A DNA stretch of 64,000 nucleotides from Limonium bicolor. Lineage: Eukaryota > Streptophyta > Magnoliopsida > Caryophyllales > Plumbaginaceae. Under the pieces are notes generated by a model. That model did not search any database. It saw only the letters and a program-made list of their open reading frames with translations, and was not told where the DNA came from. The translations under genes were made by a program, and so were the position numbers. Location: contig CM041783.1 of assembly GCA_023374045.1 (NCBI GenBank), positions 96,569,298 to 96,633,297 on the forward strand, in the 5' to 3' direction. Within the stretch, counting starts at the first letter, position 1; every line of letters starts with the position of its first letter. Shown here piece after piece: positions 33,414 to 43,086 of this stretch.

Positions 33414-35454
33414 TGTTATACCCAAAATTTTAACCCCCCCGGAGTAGTCTCTAAGGCATACGTGTTACAAAGAGCAAAAGGGGTCAAAAAGCACCAAGGC
33501 GGGATTTTTCAAGGACATTATTGGGATTTTCTATTTTTCTATGACTTGTTCATTATCTCCAAACACTTCTAAATATCATAGTCATTATGAAAGGTATTTC
33601 ATGACTTTCTGATAATATTTATTCTAGAAATTTAGCTTTTAATTCATATTATAAGCTAATTTATTTAATAATTAACACATGAAATAGCCTCAAAGTAGAA
33701 ATTAAAAGGTTTCCAAAATTAAAATAAAATTGTCACATGGTTAGCATGACTACATACTGTCATAAACCTGAAATTATTTTATTTGGAACCTTATCCCAAA
33801 ATTTAAAAGAGAAATTCAATCATTTTTGCAATTTTCTCTCTCCTCTGGAAAATATCGAAATCAAAACAAAACGTCATGAACTTTTAACACAAGATAGAGG
33901 ATGATTATTAGAGACTAATGCTGTTGGAATTTCATTATTTCAACTTTCCAATAATAAGTTATGAATTATGGGAGATTCCAGATTGTGATATTTTTATCTA
34001 ATCGGTTATTTATCAAAATAACCCGATTCCAACTCTCGAAATTCTTAAAATTCATATTTTATCGTCAGTTAAATTTTCATAATTTTTATCGGCCTGCAAC
34101 ATATTTTAAAAAATCAGATTCCCTTAGAGCACAAAATCAGGGTTTTTGATAAAAATCTTGTTCTATCAACATGGCCTTGCTCTTTCTATAAAAGGACCTT
34201 CCAAAAACGACCTAGGGCAGAGGAGAACACTTCCAAAGTCAGAAAACACAGCCACAAACTTTCTCCCCACGTTTTCAACACTCCCAACACTGAAACTCTA
34301 CCAAAATCATCCCAAAATCACAAAAAACACATTCTTTCTTCTCCCATTGAACTTCCAAGCATCAAAACACCACAAATACAGAACCAAAACATGCTTAACA
34401 ACACAAGGAAGAAGAGGTCAGAAGCTCGGGTCAAAGTCGAACCGGATCGGCCACGAACGAAGCTTTCAGAGATTCCCGACGTGAAGGAACAACAAATTTT
34501 CGAAATCAAAACAGGGTAAAAACCAAATTCTCTAACCCTTCTGGTCTAAATACACTTCTGGTTAAAATTGGTAACCGAATTGATTTTTCCTTGCTTCTAA
34601 ATTAAGGTTTGTTTGTGTTTCTACCTTCTAACTTGTTCGTTAAGTTTCGTGTTAAATTCGAATTCAAATTGAGAACTTTCAATCACTAACGTCTTGTACA
34701 TCTTTCAGGCTACATACCCATAAAATTTGAGCCAAAAACACCTTCGGGAACAGCCTCAACGCCGCTGTCCAAGGGCGGTCCGCACCCACGGACGTCATGT
34801 CCGGGGTCCCGGACTCCCTGTCCGTAAGCCCGGACGCCCACGGACGGCCGTGGGATTTTTTAAATTTTAAAAATTTAGGTTTTCTAATAATGTCCGGGCC
34901 CACGGACAGCCTGTCCGTGGCCCCGGACTTTACAATTTTCTGTTTTCTGTTTAATTCGACTTTTATTTTTATATAGGTTAACTGGGGTCCGTGGTTTCGG
35001 ACATTAGGTCCGTGGCTACGGACAGAAACAAAATTTGACCTAATTCTGCCTCTAAAACCCTAGTTTAGGTAATTTTAATTTCCACTTTAATTTTCTGTCA
35101 AAAAATGCTAAAAAACACAAAAAAAACAGAAGCTCGCGCACTTAGGTTAAAACGACTCGTAATAAGCCGTAAATAAACCAAGTAGAGGAAAAACGACCTA
35201 GGAAGGGTAATGAAAGTAATTGAACCCTAATTAAGTCGAATATCAAGCCCCCGAACCCGAACTCTCCTTTCCTAATTTGATCTAGGTTAAAATTAGGTGG
35301 CGACTCATAATAGGTTCCAGTGAGCTTGCTTAGGTCTTAATAATTATTGTTATATGACATAGTTGTTAATCTTAGGCTATAAGTGGACCTAAAACCCGAT
35401 TAGATCCCAATCAAGTTAATCCACATAGGATAGGGTTTAAAATTGAGGCTCACA
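33414..35454 (+). repeat. 3' LTR of element D
   Basis: Begins TGTTATACCC after GGGGGGCAATC and ends GGCTCACA before GGATG. It differs from the 5' copy by scattered substitutions and small indels, consistent with a fairly recent insertion. TATA box at 34187; GC-rich repeats at 34765-35035. Confidence 0.9.
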
Positions 35455-35459
35455 GGATG

Positions 35460-36434
35460 ACCTAAGTTCTAGGAATTAGAGATTAATTAAAATGGGTTGT
35501 TTTATGAATATGACTAGAAAGAGTAAAAGATAGAAAACAAAAAGGTTTGACTATCTGATTGTTTGAAACTGACGTGGGAGGTGGAACTTGGTCTACTAGC
35601 GATCAAGGGAAGCCGAACACAAATTTGGGTGGAAGGATAGTTCAACACTGATGCTGATCACATCAGGGTTGGATGATTCTTGAAGCTCCCTATAAGTGGT
35701 CACAAGTAATCACGCTAAGAAAAGAGGCAACTACCATAAATTGGATTTGGAATTGTGTGATGTTTTAAAAAGAATTTTCAAACGGAATTTATAAAATAAT
35801 TTTCTTCAAGTATGAAGATGGAAAAGAAAATTGGTTTTGAAACCGCTATCACCCGTCGATGGCTGTGGCCTTAAGTCTTGATGACCGGTAGAACGGTGGG
35901 CGTGTATTAGTTTTGAAACCATTGCACCGTACGTGCGGCGGTCCTAAGTGACCAGTGACAGTGTGTGATTTTTTCCAAAGGCAGCGGGACGGGGAGAGTA
36001 CCCTGAGACGATCCTGTGTTGAGTGAGTCAACCAGAGTGCCCGAGGATATGTATATGTGTAACGTTTTGATCAGAACCGAAGGGACCATGGGCCAGAGAG
36101 AGTAAGTGCCCATTTGTCATGAAACGGCCGTGAACCAGAGAGCGTAAGTGTCCAATGTGACCGGTACCTGAGGGATCAGTAGTATATTACTCAATATGGA
36201 TTCGAGGACTGTAGTGCATTCTTGTCTTCGGACCGATTCCATGGAGAGAGTACAAAGAGTATTTTTTATTGCTATACATGCTGTGATATGTGTGTGGTAT
36301 GTGTAGTGTGAAATGAGACTGACTTGTGGAGTCTGTAAGGCTATACGTGTATTATAACCTTGGCATAGAATGCCATGAGACCAACCATATTAGATTCACC
36401 AACTTTGAGGGCAAAGTTCCTTAAGGGGGTAGAT
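35460..36434 (+). other. Interior of element C, right part, with polypurine tract
   Basis: Non-coding. Near the end are the inverted repeat AACTTTG/CAAAGTT (36401-36418) and the polypurine tract TTAAGGGGGTAGA, the same order as in A, A2 and B. Confidence 0.65.
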
Positions 36435-36498
36435 TTTAATACCTTGGACCTAAAAACGGTGGTTAAATTATTCTAATACGATTCTGTAAGGCCTAATT
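36435..36498 (+). repeat. Start of 3' LTR of C, before element B
   Basis: TTTAATACCTTGGACC matches the start of the 5' LTR at 14469. CTAAT at 36494-36498 is the target duplication of element B; the LTR resumes at 50688 with CTAATGG, where the 5' LTR reads GGCCTAATGG uninterrupted (about 14530). Confidence 0.85.
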
Positions 36499-38724
36499 GA
36501 AATACCCCAAACCTTGGTATGTTGGTTAAACATTAAAACATGATTTATTAAGACTAAAAAGAGTCTTAAAAACACTAGTAAACAAATTTAAACAAAAGCA
36601 AACACAAAATGTGCTTTAAAGTCAATAAGAGCTAAAATGTGCTCTAAGCTTGGAATAGGCTTGGGTAAGACCTAATGAACTTACCAAGACTATATATATG
36701 TATTAATGAACATATAAAATCAATTACCAAAGAAAACCAAGCTTGAAAACAAGTTAAAACACAAAATGTGCTTTAAGAAGTCTTAAAGCACATTTTTGAA
36801 AAATTGTCTTGTAAATGGGTTTTGAGTGGCTAAATGTCCATCATTACTCTTAAATATATATGTGTACTATATAGTATCACATTTGGGTGGCTATATTAAT
36901 GGGAAATCAAAAATTTCACTTCTAAGTGCCTTGTTTAGGTGAATAGTGATTTTTATAATACTTTATAACATATGTTGTATTAAGTAATTAAATTGACAAA
37001 CAAAGACTAAAATACCCTCATACTAATAAAGGGGGCCGGTTTTATAAGTGTGGTGACTCACCACTCTCTAGTTAATGTTAAGTAAGAAAAGCAAACTAAG
37101 TAAACTTACTTTTACTTTATAAGCATAAATATCTTCTTAAAAGCAAATCCTATCTCTCTCATTTCTTTCCTTCATTCCCACGGTTTCCAAACACCATCTT
37201 CTACCTCTCTTCTTTGCTCTCTCTCGGTAATCCACTACCACCATTAGAACTCCCACTTTGACCTCTTGTAAAATCTTGCTCACTTGTCCAAATCAAACTA
37301 AGACACCAATCTCTTCCTCTCATCAAGCTCTTCATTCCTATCTTCTCAAAACTCCAAGAGCCCCATTTCGGTGCCAAGGTGTTCCACCATTGAAGGAGCT
37401 TGAGCTTGTCTTTTGACATATTGTTGATCTCCTTTGCTTCTAGGTAAGGAATCTCAAAGAAAAATCATGTTTCCTCCATGTTCTTACCTTGACCGAAAAT
37501 ACACATTGATATAGCTCTTTGTGTGACTTTGTTCTAGCTTCATTTCAACTCTTCATGGACTAGGTGGAGTCCATCTTGTATATATTCAAACTCCCTTCAA
37601 AGATCAAGGTTAAAACAACATTAATGTTTTTGAAAAAATGTAAATTAGGGTTTACAATGAGATGAGCTCAAAGCTTGAATACTCATTATGGTGTTTGTAT
37701 ATGTCTAAACTTGACAAGGAATCAAAATACCATACGGTTTTGTAAGGAATCAAGAAGGAAGTGTTTTGGAAAAAGAGGTAAATCTACTAACTTAATGTTG
37801 TTTAATGCCTTAGGAGAAATGAGCTAAATGCTTATTAAACTACCTAAAGAGCAAATGGTGAATGACTTAGCAAGTGTTCTCAAGAGACTAGTAAAGGGCA
37901 TAGTGTGTGGTGAGTGTATTTGCAGGTGAAAGGCAATATATTGTGGAAATTCAGTGTTTATGATTTTAAGCACCTAAGGGCCTAAGAGCCAATGCATTTT
38001 AAGGGCCTAAGTGCCATGCAATTTAAATTATGCACTATATTGTAATGTAGTGTAAATTTGGTGAAGTTGTGTATGAGAGTGTTCTTGGTGATTCTAGATG
38101 TTCTTGTGTGTTTAATGGAGAAAGCAAAGTGTTTAGGCTTAGTAATGTTCTAGGGGAATCCATGTCAAAATTTAGGTAAGAAGTAAGAAGTTCTAAGTGT
38201 TTACATAAGGTTTGGTGAGTTAGAAAATGTAGGAAATGAATAAGGAGTTCATGATGTTTTAAAGGAATTTTGATGTACTAGGAAGTACTCTAGAGTGTAA
38301 TAAGGACTTAGACATGATCTTGAGATTTAGTAAGTACCAAAGTCACTTTGGGACTTAGGTAAATACCTAGGCAAACTTTGGTAAAATAAGGAGAAGTGTA
38401 CACTAGGAAAAGAGTTTCAAGAAGGATATAAGGAATTAGTTGTGAGAGATGATGCTTGGGAGATGATGTTAAAATAAGGAGGAAGCTTTTGGGATAGTAG
38501 TTATCTTAGGTGTGAAACACCACTTGAAAAACTAGGAGAAAACATTGTAAGTGTTAGGAATTTTGTGAAGATATAAGTAAAGGCTTAAGGAATTAGAAAA
38601 TGAGTTTTATGAGTGTTTAAGGATGTCTTAAGTTGTGTTTGAAGTGCCCAAATGAGGTTAGGGGGTACTAGGTTATATGGGGTGAAGTTTGGAGTTGAAT
38701 GTAAAAAGGAAAACAAAGATTTGG

Positions 38725-38990
38725 GGCAGACCGGACTTGCGACCGGACTTGCAAGCTCGGTCGGGCCCAGTTTACCCTGCGAGAATTGGCTTCTGGAATG
38801 GACCGACCTTGGGACCGGACTTGCAAGGTCGGTCGGGCTTGTAATTTGTGTACGGATTGAGTTACTGGAATCGACCGGACATAGGACCGGACTTGGCAAG
38901 TCCGGTCGGGCTAAATTTCCGAAGGGGAGAAACTCTCTGGAATCGACCGGACATGGACAAGTCCGGTCGGCAAGTCCGGTCGGACCTAAA
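38725..38990 (+). repeat. GC-rich palindromic array in 5' LTR of B
   Basis: About four units of GACCGGACTTGCAAG with GGTCGGTCGGGC or CAAGTCCGGTCGG, related to the arrays in A and A2. The copy in the 3' LTR is at 49049-49315. Frames on both strands here reflect the repeat. Confidence 0.8.
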
Positions 38991-39936
38991 CTTGTAAAAA
39001 AAAAAAACAGAAAAGAATGTGACTTATGTAGTTAACCCTAGGGTGTATAATGAAGGTAACCTAGGGTAAGATTAGACATTAAAACATGTCATACAATCAT
39101 GTTGAATACTTAGTAAGTGTGAAGTTAAATAAATAATTAACCGACGTTACTAATGTGTATAGGATTCTCTCAAGGTGGAAACGAAACGAGGCAAGGACCA
39201 AGGTATGGTTTTCTTGCAGTTTGTCTACCGGTTTACACCGGCTTGGGTGTTGATTGTTTTCTGAGTGTTTACGACCTTATAAGATTAAGGCATGAAAAGA
39301 GCTTACGGTTGTATATTATGATGTTGTGTATTATGACTCCTTTCCTTGGGTGTCTAACAAGACCTAAATGTTGCTTGTTTGTGACTTAAAAACATGTGTG
39401 ATCACTAACAAGTGCTAATCGGGGAGTGAGGAGTCCGGTTGTTCCGGCCACGCGTGTGATGGATGGGGGTCGATATCATATCCGGTTCGGCTCTCTTGGT
39501 GTATGTATAGGTGGTATTCCAATTTGGTTTCTACCTTCCCTTAGCTTATCCAAAGCTAGTTACTGACTCACGTCGGGCCATAGGGGCATACGTATGTTAT
39601 TTCGGTGTGCTTGGGATTACTATATCCGACACACCTTTGGTATAAGTTAACCGTTCTATATAACCGGACGGTAACGAGGATGGTAACGAGCTTAACATGG
39701 GGTTGGTAAAAACCTCTAGGCTCACATGGTATACTAACTATGGTGGAAGGTTCCTTGTGCGAACCGATTTTATGGTGATGTGTATTGATATGATGCTATG
39801 CAATTTCCCTTGCTATGCTATGGTATATATATATGTTGGATGTTCTAAAATGAATGCCATGTTATTATGACAATTGGTTGCGCGTATCCCGGTAGCCGAT
39901 GGGCTGCGCGTTAGCCATACCAGCAAAGGTTGCTGA

Positions 39937-39948
39937 CCCCCTCGGGGG
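39937..39948 (+). promoter_or_regulatory. CCCCCTCGGGGG palindrome upstream of an AG site in LTR B
   Basis: A perfect palindrome, followed by CTCCATTTTTATTGCAG/GATG. It is repeated at 50280-50291 in the 3' LTR and, reversed, at 4119-4130 in A2. Its place just upstream of an acceptor-like site suggests a leader RNA structure. Confidence 0.5.
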
Positions 39949-40348
39949 CTCCATTTTTATTGCAGGATGAGGATCGAAGAGGCAGAGTGGCTCTAGGTCC
40001 TAGGTTGCTGATGTACTTTTGGATATGTTGGTTGTTGAGCCCGGGATGCGCCTGTGCTCCCGAGGCGTTACATTTTGATACCGTTGTTATACAGTGGTGG
40101 ATGATTATGGTTTGTAGGTGTGTTGTAAATTAAATACTCGGTATGGTTGGTTATGTTTATATATGGATGTTAGATACTATGCTCGGGAGTCTGTTCATCA
40201 GACCGATACACTTGTATTTATTCTGCCTAGTTAACCACGTGGGTGGTTAACGGCGTTGTAACACCAAAGCGTTTAGTTATTGTTTGGTTGGTTATTTCCG
40301 CTGCGATTTCGGTAGTTGATAGGGGCGTTGTAGGGGTGTTACAAAAAG

Positions 40349-40360
40349 TGGTATCAGAGC
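40349..40360 (+). other. Primer-binding site of B (initiator tRNA-Met)
   Basis: TGGTATCAGAGC five bases after the LTR. It overlaps a perfect 10-bp inverted repeat, ATCAGAGCGA and TCGCTCTGAT, with loop AGTA. The stem is identical to that in C. Confidence 0.9.
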
Positions 40361-40562
40361 GAAGTATCGCTCTGATGACTAGAATACCGAGCTTAGGGAT
40401 ATACCGAGTTAGGAAACCTAACTACAGATACCAAAGTGAAAAAATTTGGAAGGGTTAACCACTAACTAAGTGTGGAATTACCTGGTTGTCGGGAAGATGT
40501 TATAATCATTGGACCGATAAGTGTGCAAGCATAATGCTAATGAGATGTTCATATGAATTCAG

Positions 40563-41236
40563 ATGGCAGGTAGACCACGAGGGAGAGGCCGCGGGCGCGG
40601 TACTGGAGATTTGGGTAACCAGGGCGATGATACTACGGCACAGACTATGGCTGAGGCAGTTGCAGCCGCCGTAGCCCAGTTGGTACCCGATCTGGTTGCT
40701 GCTATACAGCAAGGGCAACAGCCCGGAGTTCAGCCACCACCACCACCGCCACGAGAGACCAATTGGGTCAAGGCGTTGGCTGATCTTAGACCGCCATCGT
40801 TCAATGGGGAGACTGATCCTCGAAAGCTGGAGGCGTACATCTCCGAACTGGAGACCGCCTACGAGACCTTGGCAGTACCTGCTGAAGCTAAGGTCCGTCT
40901 TGCCGCCTACTACTTGAAGGGTACGGCACAGAGTTGGTGGAAGTTGGTGAAGGAGGACAGGATGGCTGATCCTGAATTTGGTTGGAGGGAGTACACGGCT
41001 CTGCTGCGAGCCAAGTACTACCCGGTACACGTGCAGGAGGCCAAGCGCCTCGAGCTGGATAGTCTGAGGCAGGGAGATAAGATGTCGGTTGATGACTACT
41101 ACACCGCATTTACCGGCCTTATCCACCTGTTACCAGACCTTGGGTATTCGAACCGAGTGTTGGTGAACCGGTTCTACAATGGACTAAGCCACCGTCTCCG
41201 CTATGGGATGGGGCCAGCTGAGTATACACCTTGCAG
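40563..41236 (+). CDS. gag: Gag exon 1 of element B (capsid domain)
   Basis: Gag forms the virus-like particle. The ATG at 40563 is 203 bp after the primer site. It opens with a basic Gly/Arg-rich stretch, then an Ala/Gln/Pro linker, then a retrotransposon Gag core (residues about 65-220): LRPPSFNGETDPRKLEAYISELE, YYLKGTAQSWW, FGWREYTALLRAKYYP and RLELDSLRQGDKMSVDDYYTAF. The frame meets TAA at 41238-41240 directly after a CAG/GTAATT donor. Comparing the expected reading with the next exon suggests that one base is missing near 41230; with it, the exon would end in phase 0 and join ECYHAAAKVE at 41338. The A2 counterpart is lost in the gap, so this deletion rests on frame logic alone. Confidence 0.85.
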
Positions 41237-41337
41237 GTAATTAGAGTACTTGTTGTGAATCAATCTATACCATGAGTGAATGTTAATGTGAGTTGGTAAG
41301 TTGTTTTGCGGGGCATGACTGACATCCTAAAATTCAG
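41237..41337 (+). other. Predicted gag intron 1, element B
   Basis: 101 bp, CAG/GTAATTAG to AAAATTCAG/GAG, with CTGAC and CTAAA branch-point-like words shortly before the acceptor. It is T-rich relative to the flanking exons and has stops in all useful frames. No second copy is available for comparison. Confidence 0.55.
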
Positions 41338-41596
41338 GAGTGCTATCATGCCGCTGCTAAGGTTGAAATTACCGTCCGTCTGAGGGACGAGGAGAATGCG
41401 CACAAGCGCAAGGCCACCAACGAGGGCCAGAGTCAGCAAGGGTATGGGGGAGGAAAGAAAAAGAAACCCTACCCTCAGCCCCAGAAGGGTCAGTACCAGG
41501 GTGATAAGGGCCAAGCCCAGACCACCACAGCTGATGAGCCACTGAAGCTCACGTACGCGTATGCGGCGAAGCCTCTACGCTCCTACCCGCCTAAGG
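41338..41596 (+). CDS. gag: Gag exon 2 of element B
   Basis: The open frame reads ECYHAAAKVEITVRLRDEENAHKRK, the end of the Gag core, then a Gly/Lys/Gln/Pro-rich linker (GGGKKKKPYPQPQKGQYQ) and LKLTYAYAAKPLRSYPPK, stopping at the donor AAGG/GTAAAT. It has no start codon of its own, so it depends on splicing or frameshifting from exon 1. The last part is also visible in A2 (13033-13002). Confidence 0.7.
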
Positions 41597-41676
41597 GTAA
41601 ATACTTAACCATGTGTATCTAGTTAAGGTGTGTGTTGTTAAGATGGAAAGTGAGTATTAATGGTGTGTTGTTATAG
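41597..41676 (+). other. Predicted gag intron 2, element B
   Basis: 80 bp, donor AAGG/GTAAAT, acceptor TTATAG/CAG. A second in-frame AG three bases downstream makes a NAGNAG-type acceptor. Phase 1 on both sides. The A2 equivalent is 81 bp in the same phase. Confidence 0.65.
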
Positions 41677-42021
41677 CAGCTAGCGCGGGTTCTGGACCGG
41701 AGCGCCACTTTTACTGTAAGTGATGCAATGGAGACCACCCTGGCAAAGACTGCAAGGGGAATGATGTGAGGTGTCGTCACTGCCAGAAGATGGGGCACCG
41801 TGAGTTTGAGTGTTGGACGAACCCCAGCAGCAGGAACTACAAGCCAAAGGGGCAGTGGAAGGGTAATACTACCACGACCACTGAAGGCCCGAAGGCGATT
41901 ACCCAGCAGACTTCTGACAAGAAGTACACTGAATCCCAGAAGGGGAAGGCTACGGGGTCCGGCAAGGCCGCCCTGAATGTGGTGGACCGGTCAGAGGCAC
42001 CAGGATCCTCTTCGAGACCAG
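41677..42021 (+). CDS. gag: Gag zinc-knuckle exon of element B
   Basis: Nucleocapsid part of Gag. Two knuckles: the first has C-x2-C-x3-H-x4-C spacing, with a TGA (41721-41723) between its first two cysteines where A2 has TGG (Trp); the second is canonical (CRHCQKMGHREFEC). A Thr/Lys-rich tail follows, ending SSSRPG at the donor CCAG/GTACC (42021/42022). The TGA would end Gag early unless it is an assembly error, suppressed, or a true inactivation. Unspliced, the frame stops at 42030-42032. Confidence 0.8.
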
Positions 42022-42164
42022 GTACCGCCTAAACTGATAAATGAAAAAGTGATTGCTTACCGCATTTCATGCATGAGTGTTAGCAAGTCTAAGGGTATAA
42101 ACATGTAAGTAAAGAGTTAGAATATAATGTGGAAAACACCTAAAGTTAGGCAATTTGAAACTAG
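42022..42164 (+). other. Predicted intron between gag and AlkB exon, element B
   Basis: 143 bp from CCAG/GTACCG to AACTAG/GAACC. Joining gives G+GA (Gly) and runs on in the AlkB frame. Jumping instead to AATTAG/GC at 43086/43087 removes 1065 bp including AlkB and gives G+GC (Gly) in the protease frame. The donor and both acceptors match A2 in place and phase. Confidence 0.65.
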
Positions 42165-42904
42165 GAACCTTCAATATCTGCTATCCAATCCCGCCCACAC
42201 CAAACCCTGAAGAAACCGCCATCAACATCACCGACTTTCCATTGGAGCAATGTCAGGTTATCCAGCCAGGTATGATACTCTTAAATGGATACCTGACACC
42301 GGAAGCACAAATCCATATCATCAGACGATGCGACGAACTTGGAGCAAAACCAGGAGGGTTCTACACACCCGAATACCCGAACGGAGCAAGGATGCAATTG
42401 AAGATGATGTGCATGGGTAAGGACTGGAACCCTTACACCAAGTCATATCAAGAAGTGCGAGCTGAAGATGGAGCAACAGTATCAAGTATACCAGAGGAGT
42501 TCCATGCGGTCGTTAACCACGCCGTGGGAATTGCTCAGCAAGTTGAAACGGAATCAATTCCAAGTGTGAAAGCAGATCTATGCATTGTGAACTTCTACCA
42601 GAAAGGTGGACGGTTAGGTATACACCAAGACAAGGACGAGTCACCCGAGTCTCTAAGTAAGGGAGTACCCGTGGTGTCTTGGTCCATTGGTGATACCGCA
42701 GTGTTTGTGTATGGCGAGCAGAAGCGTGCTGACCTCGCAAAGAAGCTACTGCTGAAATCGGGAGATGTACTAATCATGGGTGGACAATCAAGGATGCTAT
42801 ACCATGGCATCAGGAAGATCAAACTGAATACCGCACCGTCGGCAGTGATCAATGCCACACACATGAAACCTGGACGTTTAAATTTGACCTTCAGACAGTT
42901 TTAA
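42165..42904 (+). CDS. AlkB-family Fe(II)/2-oxoglutarate dioxygenase exon, element B (intact)
   Basis: An uninterrupted frame of 246 codons from the predicted acceptor to TAA 42902-42904; the first Met is at 42272. From that Met, the Fe(II) ligands are H118, D120 (GIHQDKDE) and H178 (RMLYHGI), and the 2-oxoglutarate motif R-x-N-x-T-x-R is R202, N204, T206, R208 (GRLNLTFRQF). Other core segments are FYTPEYPNGARMQLKMM (substrate side), ADLCIVNFY, VVSWSIGD and SGDVLIMGG. Every residue needed for catalysis in AlkB enzymes is present, in the right order and spacing. The likely substrate is methylated nucleic acid, perhaps element RNA (inference). It resembles plant ALKBH1-type proteins rather than shorter viral AlkB domains, as far as I can judge without a search. 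The exon is flanked by gag and protease exons of the same element. Confidence 0.92.
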
Positions 42905-43086
42905 GCTTTGTACAATTGTGTGATGTGATAAACCGTGTATGTATTAGGGATGTTGTAAGTATGAATCATGGCGACAGTATAAGCCAATGAATGTTGTAAA
43001 AAGAGTGTGTTAATGAATAAAGTGGAGTTTTTGAAGCATATAAACCGTGTTGTTACCCAATACTTATTAGTTTGCCAATGAATTAG
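42905..43086 (+). other. Intronic spacer between AlkB stop and protease acceptor, element B
   Basis: 182 bp, AT-rich, no open frame; ends AATGAATTAG/GC. It shows no clear similarity to the A2 spacer except at the acceptor. I see no donor before the AlkB stop, so AlkB cannot be spliced onward into protease. Confidence 0.6.

Larger units (their letters stand above)
26297..35454 (+). mobile_element. Element D: non-autonomous LTR retrotransposon with Ogre/Tat-like primer site
   Basis: The LTRs 26297-28332 and 33414-35454 are about 2.04 kb each and nearly identical, starting TGTTATACCC and ending GAGGCTCACA (TA in the 5' copy). Target duplications GGATG lie at 26292-26296 and 35455-35459. The primer site is at 28336 and the polypurine tract GACGGGGGGCAATC at 33400-33413. 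The 5.1-kb interior has no pol, only a short coiled-coil-like frame and many short repeats. Confidence 0.9.
36499..40343 (+). repeat. 5' LTR of element B (3845 bp)
   Basis: No gene inside. A TATA-like stretch TATAAGCATAAATATC at about 37119-37135 precedes a CT-rich leader. TCTAG/GTAAGG (about 37441) is a good donor, and TTTTTATTGCAG/GATGAGG (about 39965) a good acceptor, suggesting a spliced leader. The GC-rich array is at 38725-38990. Near the end is GTTAACCAC/GTGGTTAAC (40230-40251), an inverted repeat with a 4-base loop. Confidence 0.9.

Noticed and set aside
38585..39035. Overlapping open frames of 104 and 127 residues on opposite strands (also 48909-49392)
   Set aside because: They are translations of the GC-rich palindromic array in the LTR, with no domain, and the same repeat reads open on both strands.
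42155..42164. TTG at 42155 as the AlkB start
   Set aside because: TTG is not a likely start in a plant nucleus; an AG acceptor at 42164 in phase with the gag donor explains the open sequence upstream of the first ATG (42272).
42155..42904. AlkB as an ordinary host gene (plant ALKBH) at this locus
   Set aside because: It lies between gag and protease in two different elements in the same order and phase, with no host promoter or separate gene context.
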